A stretch of DNA of 64,000 nt from Gambelia wislizenii (GCA_030847615.1 JAUMIR010000002.1:286792028-286856027); one strand, 5' to 3'; positions 1 through 12,862 are shown, numbered from the stretch's first letter. Made by a program: numbers and translations. The notes: generated by a model not told the origin, from the letters alone.

Positions 1-887
1 AGAAGCAAGGGAAGGGAAAGCACTCAGACCTAAAGCTCACCTCAGCTTGTTCTTGTAGCATGGGGTAGGATACTGCAGCTGGTCGGGGGGGGGGAGCAAG
101 TTTTCTACCCTTGGACCCTCCCCAACCCCCATGGACTGCCATTAATGTAAAAAAGAAAGGGGGGGAGGAAGAAAATGAAAGTAGACAGAATCACGTTCTG
201 GGGTTGTTTTGTAGTTGTTGTTTTGATATTAAATAGTACTGGGTGACCTTGTAACCTGTTTTTAAAATGAAGCTCCAGGAGCAGCAGTTCAACATTTATT
301 TATTTATTGGCTAAAAAGTGCAGTCTGAGGCATCTGGAGGGGCTGAAAATCATAAAGACAGCCTTGGAGGGCTTTACACATCAACTCCATTGCAGCAGGA
401 AACCATGATTTCCCCTTGTGTCTGAACCACATCCCTGACAGTCAAGCCTACCCCAGTCCTACGTTCTGCAGAGCTCTCTCCTTGGTCCTGTTTCTTGGTT
501 AACTTTTGTGAAAGGATGTGTGTGCTTAACTCTCTCACTCTTGAGTCAATGGGAATTAAAAGTACTTAACTGTGGAAAGATTGCCTCATATTTTACCTGT
601 ATTGTGAAAAAAATAAATAAACCAAGGACCTTTCAACTCAAAGCATAACTCTTCATTGCTTGGGTTGCCTGTTGAGTTGCTTGTTGAGGATATGGATTTA
701 AGTTCTGTGGTTCAGTCAGTGATCTACTGCATTAAGAAAAGCAAAAAGTTTGGTTCTCTCCCCAAGTTCCTTAATCTCCTGAATGGAAACTCTAAAAACA
801 GCAGCTGAAAGAATATATTGCTTTGTTCCTGTCTTTGTGCCAATGCCTAGAGCAACCAGGTGGGCCCTGTTTTGCTATGTAAGAGAG

Positions 888-888
<1 letters not shown>

Positions 889-938
<50 letters not shown>
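889..938. repeat. (GT)n(GA)n compound microsatellite
   Basis: About nine GT units run directly into about sixteen GA units without interruption. Confidence 0.95.
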
Positions 939-941
<3 letters not shown>

Positions 942-1193
942 AGAATGGGAACAGGAGAGTGTTCAAGCTATGAAAGTCTTCATTATCTCTTATTCTTGAT
1001 ACATAGTTTAGTCTGTATCAACAAGATATATAGAAGTATCTCTGTAAACCCAGGATAGCCCTACACTTTATGCAGCCGATATATGTACACTCTGATTTCC
1101 TGCAGCAAACCAAGGTAGTGCAGACAATTAGCATACTTCCTTAATCATCCACATACTGTATATGTTCTCTCTGGGAACCTGAAATGGTCTGGG

Positions 1194-1259
1194 AATTCCT
1201 GGCACATAAATATTGGTGCTTACACCAATTCCTGGCACATAAATATTGGTGCTTACAAA
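1194..1259. repeat. 33-bp perfect tandem duplication
   Basis: Two adjacent 33-bp copies (1194-1226 and 1227-1259) both begin AATTCCTGGCACATAAATAT and differ only at the last bases. The near-identity suggests a recent slippage duplication. It lies about 220 bp upstream of the first coding-exon acceptor. Confidence 0.9.
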
Positions 1260-1563
1260 CTATTCTGTGTTGATTGCATATGATGTACTTGCAGTGGGAG
1301 AAATTGGGGGATGCTCACAGTAAATGCTAATGCAGATAACATCCTTTTTGCAGTTAGCAGAGGGATGGGGTGAGGTCCCAGAAAATAAAATAATTTTTGC
1401 AGTGGGGAGGGAGGGGAATGCATAGAAGCTTGAGTGGGGTGTCATTTATAGCAGTGCTGTGTTCTTTCTTTCCAGATAGCTGGGTTACAGTGCAAGTCAA
1501 ATTTTTAAGGCCAGCCAAGAGAGTGGAGCAGTGAAAAATGAACAGCAAAGCTCAGTATACAAG

Positions 1564-1905
1564 ATGCAGAGAGCCATCAAAGTGAAGCAAGAGGGCCTGA
1601 AAATGTCCGCGTGCAGTGATTTTGTGGAACATATCTGGAAGCCTGGCTCCTGCAAGAACTGCTTCTGCTCCAGAAACTTCCATCAGCTGCAGACACCAAC
1701 ACTGCCTCTTGACTTAGGAGGTAGCTGTGGTCTCATACAGGATCTGAATGGAACCGGAGCCAAAGGCGAAAGTATACCTCTGGAGGATGACGGCATAATT
1801 TCCTCTCCTTATTCAAAGCCAACAATTGCCGTTAAACCAACGATGATAAACTCAGATGTCGCTGACGTGTGGGCAGATGGGAACCTGAATGCAGATAACC
1901 CACAG
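1564..1905 (+). CDS. PRAG1: PRAG1 coding exon 1 (residues 1-114, start codon)
   Basis: The exon begins after a pyrimidine-rich acceptor ending AG at 1474-1475, so 1476-1563 is 5' UTR. I chose ATG 1564 because it gives 13 residues before the conserved Met-Ser-Ala-Cys block, the same spacing I recall in human PRAG1. A second in-frame ATG at 1603 begins that block and is the alternative start. The frame stays open upstream to a GTG at 1531, which is not a plausible vertebrate start. Conserved signatures are SDFVEHIWKPGSCKNCFC, a Cys-rich N-terminal motif, and SSPYSKPTIAVKPTM. Both look nearly identical to the mammalian protein, while the stretch between them is diverged. The donor is CAG|gtaatg at 1905/1906, phase 0. 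The frame stays open about 100 nt into the intron, and that extension is non-coding. Confidence 0.93.
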
Positions 1906-2433
1906 GTAATGATTAACAAAGGGCGTGGTGTATTTTACAAGGTTGCTTCCGTTGTAAAAATTTATATTTGCCTCAGAGCAATCCTGGTATTTGTTATGGC
2001 AGAACTCCCATAAATTTTCTTCTTTTAGTTTTGTGAACAAGCCAGGGGAGGTTCTGTAGCCAATAGCCTGGAATTCTTTCACTCATCACTAATGTAGGAA
2101 ACACTTTCAGAACATCATGATAAATTATGAGGTATCTGTGGGCAAAATCCCATAAAATTTGTGGTATTTTAGAGAAAACCAAAAAGTGTTAAATTCTTAC
2201 TTTTGTGCTAAGCCTCTACCTGGTATCATGCAATCCTTTGCTTGTATGAGTCCAAGAGAACTCCACTGCTCCTAAAGTTTCCTCTTAGCATCAGAATGTT
2301 CAGGTATTGGCTGAATTCTAATTCAGGGCAAGCACAGTTGAATACATGGGGATTCAAACACAGACTTGTAAAAGGTAAGCATTCACAGCTCTGACTGGAT
2401 GGATGAAACAGTCAGTTTTCAATTTATGCCATA

Positions 2434-2654
2434 GGGTACATCTACACTACACAAATAATCCAGTTTGAACCTGGATTATTTGCCATGGCTCCTTCCTATG
2501 GCATCATGGGATATGTAGTTTGGTGAGACACCAGCACTCTTTGGCAACGAAGGCTAAAGACCTTGTAAAACTACCAATCCCAGGATTCAATAGGAAGGAG
2601 CCATGGCAAATAATCCAATTTCAACTGGATTATTTGTGTAGTGTGGATTAGATC
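2434..2654. mobile_element. TIR MITE, TCTACAC family (copy 1)
   Basis: About 220 bp with terminal inverted repeats of roughly 60 bp. The left end reads ACATCTACACTACACAAATA, and the right end is its imperfect reverse complement, both followed by an AATCCAGTTT...GGATTATTTG hairpin and GCCATGGCTCCTTCCTAT. There is no coding capacity. A second copy lies at 41465-41687. Probably a non-autonomous hAT-like DNA transposon; no clear target duplication is seen. Confidence 0.75.
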
Positions 2655-2910
2655 ATAGTTTGAGTTTTTAAAATCTTGAGTTCTTTCTGTTCTGAAAATG
2701 AATGAATTTGGTTAAATTCTTAGTAGATGAAGTTCCAATATAATTCTCGCCCATCCCTATTCAGCTATCCAGGCATTAGTACTATGTACATGAGCCTTGA
2801 GGGTGTGCCGTTCTTTCTCCCTTATCCAGCAGAACTACACACTCCTTGGAAATGATCACTTTTTAAAAACTAACCATAGTTTAATGTTCCTTCTTGCCCT
2901 CATATGCATG

Positions 2911-2978
2911 GCAGGGGGTTGGACTGGATGGCCCTTGAGGTCTCTTCCAACTCTTATGATTCTGTGATTCTATGATTC
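2911..2978 (+). mobile_element. CR1 LINE 3' end fragment
   Basis: The text GGTTGGACTGGATGGCCCTT, then TCTTCCAACTCTTATGATTC and two ATTCTRTGATTC-type octamer repeats is the diagnostic 3' terminus of sauropsid CR1 LINEs. This is a severely 5'-truncated copy. Confidence 0.85.
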
Positions 2979-4644
2979 ATATGTCGTTGGTTTAGTGTAT
3001 AGTTTAGCGAAACTACCTAAGTTCACAAATCAGAGTTGAAGTTGATTGTTCTGGGAAACCATTGTTAACACTAATTACAGTTACTTGGATTGGACATAAC
3101 ACTAACATGTAGTCAGTTAAAAATGAAAGTGAAGTCTTCTGATTTCCTTGCAGCCATGTCAGAGCCAGAAAAGAAAGGAAGGACTTGCTGAATCCATGTC
3201 TCATCCATGTCTCATCCCTGTAATGCCAAACTTAAGGAAGGCAAGATGCATGTACAGGAGTCACCCCAGCTTTTCAGCATGGGGTATCTAGAACTCTCCA
3301 TAGGCTGGGTTAGGTCTGCAAGCCACAAGTTTACCTTTTCTGCTCTAGCTCTAAAGGCAGCCAATATGTCAGTTTATTCATATTTGTCTTGTCCCAGAAT
3401 TTTGTCTGTGTCCAGAAAGTCTTCCATTCCACTTAAGCTAGAATATTTGTATCCTCCATTTTTGAACAAATATTATCCTACCATTGATACAAAGTACCTT
3501 AGTATAGTATAAGGTTCTCATACTCAATATTTCTCTCATTTATTTAAAAGATCCCTCTCCTATCGTTTAATAAAATGGTGTCCAAGGTGGCTACCCACAA
3601 TATTAAAACAGTCACATTAAAGCATATATAGCAATAAACAGCCAACTTTAACTAAAACTTTTTTGTGACACATGGTAATGTGTACTAGCTAAACTGCTCA
3701 CTGAGGTAAGGAAAATCCTGGCCAGGCATTGAAACTTCGTGACTGGGCTACTCACTGTCTCTCAGCCTGATTTCATAAAAATGTAAGCAAGATAAAATGG
3801 GATGCGGGATGTCATGCACACTACTCTGAGCTTCTTCAGTGAAATGCAGGATAAAATGTCAGACATAAATAGAACAAGAGGAACCTACAATAATACCATT
3901 GGTAACAAACAGATATAAAAAGATAAAAACAGTGTTAAATATTGTACACTTTAAGAACAAGTAATAGTTCAAAAGATAATTGCTTTTGATGAAAAAAGGA
4001 AGCCTATATCAAATAATGAGTTGAGCATAATCTATTCATATTTCCCAGTTAGTTCAAACCTTTAACACAATGGCTGTGGTTGGAAGTGGTAAGCCACATA
4101 TCATAGGAGCCCTGCCTTGTTGGTTAGAGCAATGTGTTGGGGCACGTTCTCCTATCACTTCTGCTTGCAGTGGGAGCTACTAAACCTCATAGCGAAGCTC
4201 TTTGCTTTCTTGTGTTGTTTCATTATGGTTGCTTTCCTTGTTGTTTGATTTGTCTCCCAACAAATCAGGGTGTTGGGTTTTTTTGTTTGCTTCTCTGATT
4301 TGTGGTGAAACAAACAAATTAGAGTCAGCAAAGTGCTTGCATTAGGACAGCACAATAAACTTTGCCCCATGGTTTGCCAACCTCTGCCTCTACAAAGTGA
4401 AGTGATCAGGCAGCACGTACCAGCATGCTGTACATACATGAGAAGCCAACATTCCTGTAGCTACCTAGACTGACATCTTATCCAGATCTACCCTATGCAG
4501 CAAAATCTAATGTGTAATAGATATCAGTAAGATTTAATGGTTTACCTTCTTCTGTATGAATTGTTAAAATTGTTTGTAGATACCTTATGCTCAGCTTGGC
4601 ATAGATTTTCTCCATACTGCAGACTTATTCAATATGGAAAATGT

Positions 4645-4862
4645 ATGTGGGTTTTTTTGTGCAGAAAACAGCAATTTCTGCACACAAAAAAACAGCATTT
4701 TATGCAGGAAGTAACATTTCTGCACAGAAAACACACCTCCTGCACAGAAAATAAGTTTCCCGGTCAGCAAACAGCATTTCTGCACTTTTCTGCACATTTC
4801 TGCTTTCTGGGCAGAAAATGCCATTTTCTGCACAAAAAAGTGTATATTATGCACAGAATAAG
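4645..4862. repeat. Degenerate array of self-complementary TTTCTGCACAGAAA units
   Basis: The motif TTTYTGCACARAAA and its reverse complement recur about ten times over 220 bp with irregular 15-40 bp spacing. Because the unit is nearly palindromic, both strands look alike and give spurious Cys/His/Phe/Lys-rich open frames. I do not recognise it as a named repeat. A weaker similar stretch lies at 42484-42590. Confidence 0.75.
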
Positions 4863-5248
4863 TTCCAAACTGTGAATGGCCTGTAAAACTGTGCAGTTTT
4901 CAATAACTTTCTCACAGTGAGGAGGGAAAGTGGTTAAATTATTTGTTCTTGCCAGTGAGAATGAAATTTGTGAAGATTTACGGTACATTCCTACCTTATG
5001 CCATGAATTTTCACCATCAGAGTTAAAAGCTGGTTGGTGAGAATGCAAGACAGAACCTTTTCCAGTTACAACATTCAGATTCTAGAAGTTCTATTTCTTA
5101 AGCACTCCATTTGACCTCCACTTTGCTGGCATTTAGGTAAAACATTTATAATTGTATCATCTTATCGTGCCTTAACTTTGAAATAAGGCTTTCTTTTTCT
5201 TCTTTTGTGTTGATTCTCTTTTTTATGTGTGCTTCCATTATTGTCTTG

Positions 5249-7460
5249 TTTATGTGTTTATTTAATTTATTTCCCACCTTTCCCCCAGCATAGGATCCAA
5301 GGTGGTGTACAATGATTTAAAAGCACAATACAATTAAAAAATTCTTAATACAGAGGTTAAAACTCAATTAAACTAAACTTCTGTTTACAAAAACACAAAC
5401 TAAAAACAGCATTAAAAGACACTGAAAACATAATAAAATAAAAATGCTACCTTCCCCCCCCCCCATTAAAGATTTTATATGCCTCAACACACTGAAAACA
5501 AAAAGCTTCCTTAAATAAAAAGGCCTTTACCTGCCGGTGGAAAGATAACAGGCAGGGGGCCAACTACAGATCTCCCAGAAAAAGGAGTTCCATGACTTGG
5601 GAGCAGCCACTGAGAAGGCTTTCCCTTGCGTCTTCATCAGACCCGCCTGGGATGGTGGTGGGACCAGACGAAAGCCCTCCCAGGCAGATATTAGAGTGTA
5701 GGGAGGCTCAAATAGGTAGATACAGTTGTTCAAATAGTCTAGATCCAAACCATGTAGGGTTTTAAAGGCCATAGCCAGCACTAAATTCTGCCCAGAAACA
5801 GATTAGCAATCAGTGGAGTTTTTCCCTATAACCTGCCCCACTCAGAAGCCTGGCTACAGCATTTTGGACCTGCTGAAGTTTCTGAACAGTTTCAAAAGGC
5901 AGCCCCACATAGAGTGTGTATTACAGTATTACAGTGATACAAGTGAGATGTAGTCAAGGTATGTGTCACCATAATCAGCTGTTACATCTTAAGGAATGGA
6001 TGCAGCTAGCACACCAGTTTTAGTTGTGCAAATGCACTACTGGCTACCGCTGAAACCTGGGCATCCAGACTCAGATTGGAGCCCAGGAGCATGCCCTAGC
6101 TGTGAACGTGAGATTTCAGGGGGAGTGTAACCCCATCCAACACAGGCTGAATCCCTATTCCCTGATCTGCCTTTCAACTGATCAGGAGCACCTCTGTCTT
6201 GTCTGGATTAAGTTTCAGTTTCCTTGCCCTCATCCAGTCCATTAGCAACAGCAAGCACTGATTTAGTACAGAGACAGCTTCCTTGGAACTGGATGGAAAG
6301 GAGAAATAGAGCTGAGTGTCATCAGCATACTGACATCCAACTCCAAAATTCTGTATAACTTCTCCCAGCGGTTTCATGTACCGGTAGATGTTAAATAGCA
6401 TGGGGGACAAAGCTAAGCCCAGAGGGGGCCCCACAGGCAAATGACAATGGGGTTGAACAGGCATCTTCCAGCACCACATTCTGGCTTCACCCCTCCAAGA
6501 AGGACTGGAACCACTGAAGAACTGTGCCCGCAAATCCCATCTCATATCAGAAGGATACTTTGGTCAATAGTATCAGAAGCCACTGAAAGGTCCAGCAGAA
6601 CTAACAGAGACACACTGCCCTGCCCAGTTCCCTATGTAGGTCATCCATCAAAGTGGCCAAAGTTGTCTCTTTTCCATAGCCAAGCCTGAAGTCATATTGA
6701 AATGGATCTAGATAATCTGTTTCATTCAGGAATACCTGAAGCTGGGTGTCTACCACATGCTACAGAATCTTATTCAAAAAAGGACTATTGGAGACTGGCT
6801 AGTAGTCATCTTAGTGAAATCAGGTTCAGGAAAGGGTTTTTTTTAGTAGTGGCCTCATAATATCTTCTTTTATACAAGATGGAATTCTTCCTTGCTGCAA
6901 TGAGTGATTCACTGTTCCAGTTACCCACTCAGCCAGTCCCCCTCTGTCTGCTTTTATAATCCATGAAGGGCAAGGGTCCCGTGTACATGTGGTGGACCTC
7001 ACCTCTCCAAGGATCCTGTCCACATCCTCCGTCTGCTCAAATTGAAATGTATCCATTAACCTGGGACAAGCAGGAGCTAAGATTACATCCGCTGGACCTG
7101 TATCAACTACAGCATCCAAGTCGGAGTAGATCTGAGTGATTTTATCCGCAGTGTTGTGCCAAGTCTTTGTAGCTGGCTACCGAGTGGTCTACATGCTGCT
7201 CTTGGGGGGAAGAATGTAGAAGTCCCTTGACCACTTGAGAAAGCTCTGCTGGACAAGATTGCAGATGCAATGGTGGCAGAGAAGAATGACTTCTTCACTG
7301 CCACCACCACATCTGGAGTAGGCTTTCCAAGGAGCTCTAGCCTATGTTCAATCAGACCCACTCTGAGTTTTCTGCCACCATAATCTAGTCTTTGTCCCAC
7401 TCATTTCATTGCCACCAGCTCTCTAGTGAACCAGGGTGTTTTTTTAAACAAGGTTTGATA
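5249..7460 (-). mobile_element. L2/CR1-like LINE, 3' 2.2 kb, antisense
   Basis: Read on the minus strand, broken frames follow LINE ORF2 order. First comes a linker segment (7400-7107), then a segment before the reverse-transcriptase core (7119-6826). Next is an RT core containing the catalytic YADDTQLY box and KLKLNPDKTEVLLIS (6545-6174), then a C-terminal segment with KAFSVAAPKSWNS (5781-5527). The 3' UTR ends near 5249 with the CCTTGGATCCTATGC...GGTGGGAAATAAAT tail typical of these LINEs. Frameshifts and stops show it is a dead, 5'-truncated copy. Confidence 0.85.
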
Positions 7461-8126
7461 TCATTCCATATCCCTGTTAGTACTCTTTTGGCAGAAAAGA
7501 GATGTAAATATATAGTAGACATTTATCTGCATTAAATTTTTAGCAGATATTAAGGTACTGTTATATTTTAGTTAATCTGTGTTGGGTATTCACTGATTAT
7601 CTTTTTTTTAAAATCCTTTAAAAGAAGTGGAAGTATATCTCATATTACATAAGCAATGCCATTCTCCTTCCTGGTGTCTGTGTAAGCTCTGTTTCTCCAA
7701 ATTACCATTTATTAAAGTAACTATTGCCCAATTTAACATTTGTTGAAAAGCTGGAAATTCCTGAATGCCCCTTAGATTGTTGAATGATTTTTTTCATAAT
7801 AATTAAATTATAAATATTGTAAAATAAAGGTTTTTCAGATGTTGTTGTAACATCTTGAAATGTTAAAACTACCAATATAAAAAACCATACAGGCCACAAT
7901 CAGATATTACAACAAACCATGGTTTATTATTACATATACTGTATGCTCTGCAGTGAGCTTAAAACTTTAAGCTCCATCTAATAGGAGAGAAAATTGAAAC
8001 AAACCACAGTCTTCCATTTTATCCAAAAAACAGGACAGTGTAGTTTATGCAAAGTATAGGTAGCACATGAGGTTCCTGATTTACTATCCTGGTTTCTAAC
8101 TAGCAATAATTTGTATAAGAATTGGG

Positions 8127-8200
8127 GGGAAATATTGATTGATTGAACTGACAGCCCACCTTTCTCCCAAAATGGGATACAAGGCAGCAAAAATGAGTTT
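8127..8200 (-). mobile_element. Short LINE 3' tail fragment, antisense
   Basis: On the minus strand the CCTTGTATCCCATTTTGGGA...GGTGGGCTGTCAG pattern, ending in AATCAATCAAT, resembles the 3' ends of the LINEs elsewhere in the window. Too short to place in a family. Confidence 0.4.
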
Positions 8201-10285
8201 GTTATGATGGCACAATCCACAACTTTATGTACCTGGAACAGAGAGAACCCCTGGACACTAGTCTTCTCTTTTCTTTACCAGTATATGTACAACATCATGA
8301 TGGTAAAGTAAGGGTTATTCAGACCCCCTCATCTTACCTCTACAGAGGTATCCTAGGCCAAAAGCATCACTATTGCTCATAGAGGGTATCTGACTGGTAT
8401 TAATTCTACTAATTCCAAACATGAAACCTTGGTTTTTACTTTAAAAAATAAATAAATAAATTGCTACTTACTATTTTGATTTTGATTTTGAAGTAACTCA
8501 TTAACACTATTCATTATTTAGAGAATAGCAAGTTAGCACAAAATTGCTAATGTGTTACTAGGGCACTTTTGTTATGTTTTAAAAGCTGGTTAAAATATAG
8601 ACATGAGCAAAAGTACCCTCCCATTATTCCCCAGAAGCAACAAAGGTTACTAGTTGTTATGTGTTCTTTTAATGACATTCTTATGCCACTGTTACTCAAA
8701 AAGTAAAATATTACCAGTGGCATTGTTAATTGGTATGTTACTTTTGAGCTCTGAGTAGCATCTTGTGGGAGCTGAAAAGTGAGTGTTTTTCCTGACATCT
8801 GCTGGCAAGGAGATTTCTCAAGCCACTCAGTTCTGATGTCCCTCTCATTGAGAGATCACATAGCAACAGACATGAATGTAGAACCCTCACCTGTGTTTCC
8901 ACCAGGGACTTGACATGAGACTTCATCTGTTCCTGTCCTCAAGGAAAGACCTGTTACAAAGTTACTTTAAGATACAAAAGTGCTTGATGTCATTTTTAGA
9001 GTTAAAACGTATTGCAGGGGAAATATCAGATGAAGATGTCTGGAAAACGCACATACACCCTGAAGTGTCAGTCTTTTCAAAGCTTTTTTTTTTTTTTACT
9101 TTCCATGTAATTCCTCAGATCTTGAGCCCAAGTTTGTATTTGCCCTGAAAATTTGCTTCAGACACCCTTTGGCACTACCTCTAGTTTTGGACAAGAGCTA
9201 TTAGGTAAAGAAAAGACCAGAAGGCTAAATAAGGCAAGCCGCTGATTTCATGCATTAACTTGAAAATACCAGTGTAACGAACTGGGATAAATTCCTAATG
9301 AGCAAGATTTCATCACAATCCGTTAAAGCAGGGTCCAATGTTCTGTTACCTACATGTGTAACTGAAAGCCTTTTGGGGAGCACTCAATGAATTAATCATC
9401 AGAATGTGTGGAACAGAGGGAAGAAAGGTTTTTGTGCTGCTTAAGGGCTGCTGTGAGAATGCTAGATATCTTTTTTTAAAAAATCATTCTAAAAGCAATT
9501 CTCCAGCCCTCTTTGTTGTAAAGAAAATGGGAAACTGTGACAGCAGTATGCCTCAAAGCCACAAACTGAAAGAGAAAAGGAATATATATTCAGGAGCCTC
9601 CATGTATTATGCTTTCAGATCTCATGATTTCAAAATCTGTTTGATGTTTCTGAAAGCATGGTTTGTGATTTTGAACTCATGGAATGAGTAGCTCTAGCAT
9701 TCTTTGTCTGTTCAGAAGACTGGGAAATTCACCTTTGCAGCATGTTGGGGATTAATTACCTTAACAGATGTGAAACTGTTACCACTGTTTATCTACCCAA
9801 AGCAACTCACAGTCATATCCATTGCTATTGATACATTATTAAAGGAAGGGCCTTGAGTTTTAATGGGTTAATTAATCAGGTGACATATTATAGTTGATTA
9901 ACTGAAATGGCTTTGTTTTAATTGGTGATATTGAGAGGTAAGGGTGACACTTACCAATTAAGATGACTTTGGCTCTTATATACAACTGTTATTGGAATGA
10001 AAATTAAAATGATGACAGTACAGTCCTAAAGATTTCCACTCAGAGGTAAGTCCCATTGAGTTCAGTAGGGTTTGCCCCTAGGCAAGTGGATACTGGATTG
10101 CGAACCACAGGTAGTTTTTCCTTCATAATGATAGTTAGCTTTTGTTTATTAAATTCTAAGTTATTTTCTTGTACTTCGATCCATTTCTCAAAATGCTTCA
10201 TATATTGGAGTTTAGCGAATAATATATTTAAATGTAAGTTGAAGGGCTGATCAGATTTTTAAAAAAACTGTTCATGAGTTGACTA

Positions 10286-10828
10286 GGGGCTTGTCTACAC
10301 TGTCCAGAATACTCCACATTCTGGCCAGAGTATTCCAGCCCTGGGCCCGTGGTGTTTTCCCCCATTCCCTGCCCATTGCGGCAACTGGAGGGTATCTGCA
10401 CACCCACAGCCCATGCATGAGCTGGCGCTTCTCTTTCCTGCAGCGGTCACATCTTCCGAAGTCAGAAATGAGGTGTCCTTCTGTGATTATATGGCTGGGC
10501 GCCTTCCAGTGACCTTAGCAGACGCAACGCGTGCGACACAACCAGGAAATGACTGCACCGGACACTGTGTGTGAACACACATACCCTGTTGCAGTAACAC
10601 AACTCACCATTTTCTCCAGGAAAAAAACCACAGCAAACAGTGAGAGGTTTTACCACATGTCCACTCCGTTTTAAGTGGGTGTGTGCCCCAAATTCTTGTT
10701 GGAAGTGCCTGGATGTCATCTGGACAGTTCAGACTAGGGTCGGGGCAAAAACCCTGCATTGTCTAGCCTGCTGGGTGCAGGAATGGGGGAAGGTTGCTTC
10801 TTTTGGCCCGTGCAGACAAGGCCTAGGT
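10286..10828. mobile_element. TIR element, TCTACAC family (about 0.54 kb)
   Basis: The left end AGGGGCTTGTCTACACTGTC and right end GCCCGTGCAGACAAGGCCTA form an inverted repeat. The interior is GC-richer than the flanks and has no convincing coding frame. It resembles the other three TCTACAC-ended elements in terminal motif only. No target duplication could be confirmed by eye. Confidence 0.55.
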
Positions 10829-12431
10829 TTCATAAGTTGCAGTATTCTTTGACATCATGAACTTTTAGTATTTCACATGGTACTGAAGTGGTATGCATCT
10901 GCCAACTTTAACCTGACTACAATCAAGCCTGGGGATTTTTGTGTTAACTAACTTAATTGTATGTTAATTAAATATAAAGTAAGTTAAATATGCAAGTTAG
11001 GTCCTGCCTTCTTTAGTTTTGTTCAGTCACTGTAAAAATTCTGACAACACACCATATGTGAAGAGGATGTTATTTAAAAAACAAAGCAAATCAAAGGGTT
11101 AGTACTGTTTATATTTAAACTTTATTAAATGAAATAAAACAAAACAGTAATAGTTGGGGATAGAATAATGTTCAAGCTAGAGCTCATATTACTTGTCTTT
11201 ACATTTACAACTGGTCTTATTCTGGAATAAAATAAGTTCCTTTTGAACCAAAAGGAAGTATTTTATGTATTTCTTCCTGACCCCACAATGCTTAAAAAGT
11301 ACCAACATATTCAGCACACCAAAGTGATAGTAATTCTTTATCAACTGACTATTGTTCCTTGAAAAATTCAAGCATTATGGATATTAAAGTTCTGAGTTTT
11401 GCTTGACACAGAAAAAGAGGACATGGAGGGCAGCAGACAAGTAACAACTTTATTCTATGAAAACTTAACTGAGAAAAGTCCCACTGAGTCAGTGGGACTT
11501 ACTCCCAAACTAAACGTAGTGACCATTATAGCCATAGCCTGTTTCTGAATTAGCTTGTATATGTGCCTGAATGTCTTTGTTAACAACGAGTGGCTCACTT
11601 TAGTCATTAGCAAAGAAATCAGAAGTGACCAATTAAAAATTATTTGCCAGACACAAGCAGCATTACTCTTATTCCTGAGAGGATGTTTGCTGTACAGCGC
11701 TTTGAATTTCTTCCTAAGGCTCAGACTTTCCTTAATATAGATGAATTTGTATCAAGACAAAGCTTTTGAACTGCTATGATTTTGTTTCTCAGTAAATCAG
11801 ATCCCATTTTACAGAGAATGACTCCTACGCCTTTGTAATGCTCATAACAGATGAGGGCAGTGATAAGGCAACTCCCTTTTATGGTGCAGAGGGGAGAGAG
11901 GAAATTGTCAGTCACCATGAACTTGGAGGCAGGGAGGAATTCCCTGAACACGGTGATAAAATAAAAGTGGCTTTCATCTGATCAGTAAAATTAATGAATA
12001 TTTTTCCCTGCTTCCCATTCTTCCTTAAGAATTTCACTACATTCAATTTAATCTGCCTTAATTAGACCACGTTCTCACTGAGGTGGTAAAGCAATGTGTA
12101 GGCTGCCCTATTCAGACTGGAAGTGGTGATGGTGGCATCACATAGTTGAATGTCCCTCTTACAAAAATATTCTTAGCAAGCAGGAGTTTTGAGCCAATTA
12201 AGCCTCATCTCTTTAGCATCGCTATGGAGAATGGAGAAGATCTGAAATCTGGTAACCAAGCCAGAGTTTATTCTTCAGTAAGAACTAGACTTCCATTGGA
12301 AACATCCCCAGATATTATTTTTCCTCTTATGGTGAAGGACATTATAGCTTTAGGTGAGGTGCTATAATTCAGAATTCTATCACTTCATAGTAGTTGTGGG
12401 AACACTGACCAGAATTCACTTGGGCAATTAC

Positions 12432-12862
12432 AAATGCATAACTGCTGTAGTTACATAGCTATTTGGTGACTCCCGGCCCGACCACCCTCTCCGCAGTTAC
12501 CAGGCAGCAGTAGCTGCGTTCAAAAAGGGTCTGTTCTCCTGTGACTCAGGAAGCAGCTAACTGGTGGTCCCACCTCCTCATGTGAGCAATCTCCAATGCA
12601 ACAGGAAGAAGCAGGGGCCCTGTCACAATCCCCCTTGCACCGGAGATCTCTTGCAAGAGGGGAGGTGGGAACATAAGTCAGCTGCTTTCTGCTCGACGGG
12701 GAAACAGACCCCCGTAAATTGCATTAATTGCTGCCTGGTAAGTGGGGATTGGGGAACTTTCCCAATCCCTGTGTATCCCCTAAATGTGGGGCTATATAGG
12801 GATTGCAAATATGAAATAATCATGAGTGTGCAAATCTAGGTTACACATTTGTAACTGCTGTA
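12432..12862. mobile_element. Fold-back element, about 430 bp
   Basis: A long imperfect palindrome centred near 12,618. Paired segments include TTACCAGGCAGCA on the left (12498-12510) with TGCTGCCTGGTAA on the right (near 12,730), GGGTCTGTTCTCC with its complement, and GTCCCACCTCC with GGAGGTGGGAAC. The outer edges carry matching ACAAATGNNTAAC strings. There is no protein-coding capacity; probably a MITE of unknown family. Confidence 0.55.

Larger units (their letters stand above)
1..1475 (+). other. Non-coding sequence 5' of the first coding exon
   Basis: No coding frame matches a known protein. The stretch holds a (GT)n(GA)n microsatellite and a 33-bp tandem duplication, listed separately. 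AATAAA strings at 611-620 sit in A-rich, non-genic context. It is most likely the 3' part of the intron that follows a non-coding first exon outside the window. Confidence 0.5.

Noticed and set aside
1531..1563. Extended PRAG1 start at the GTG at 1531
   Set aside because: Not an ATG, and the ATG at 1564 reproduces the 13-residue spacing before the conserved N-terminal motif.
4537..5048. Cys/His-rich frames on both strands, resembling zinc fingers
   Set aside because: They arise from the near-palindromic TTTCTGCACAGAAA array. There is no C2H2 spacing and no start context.
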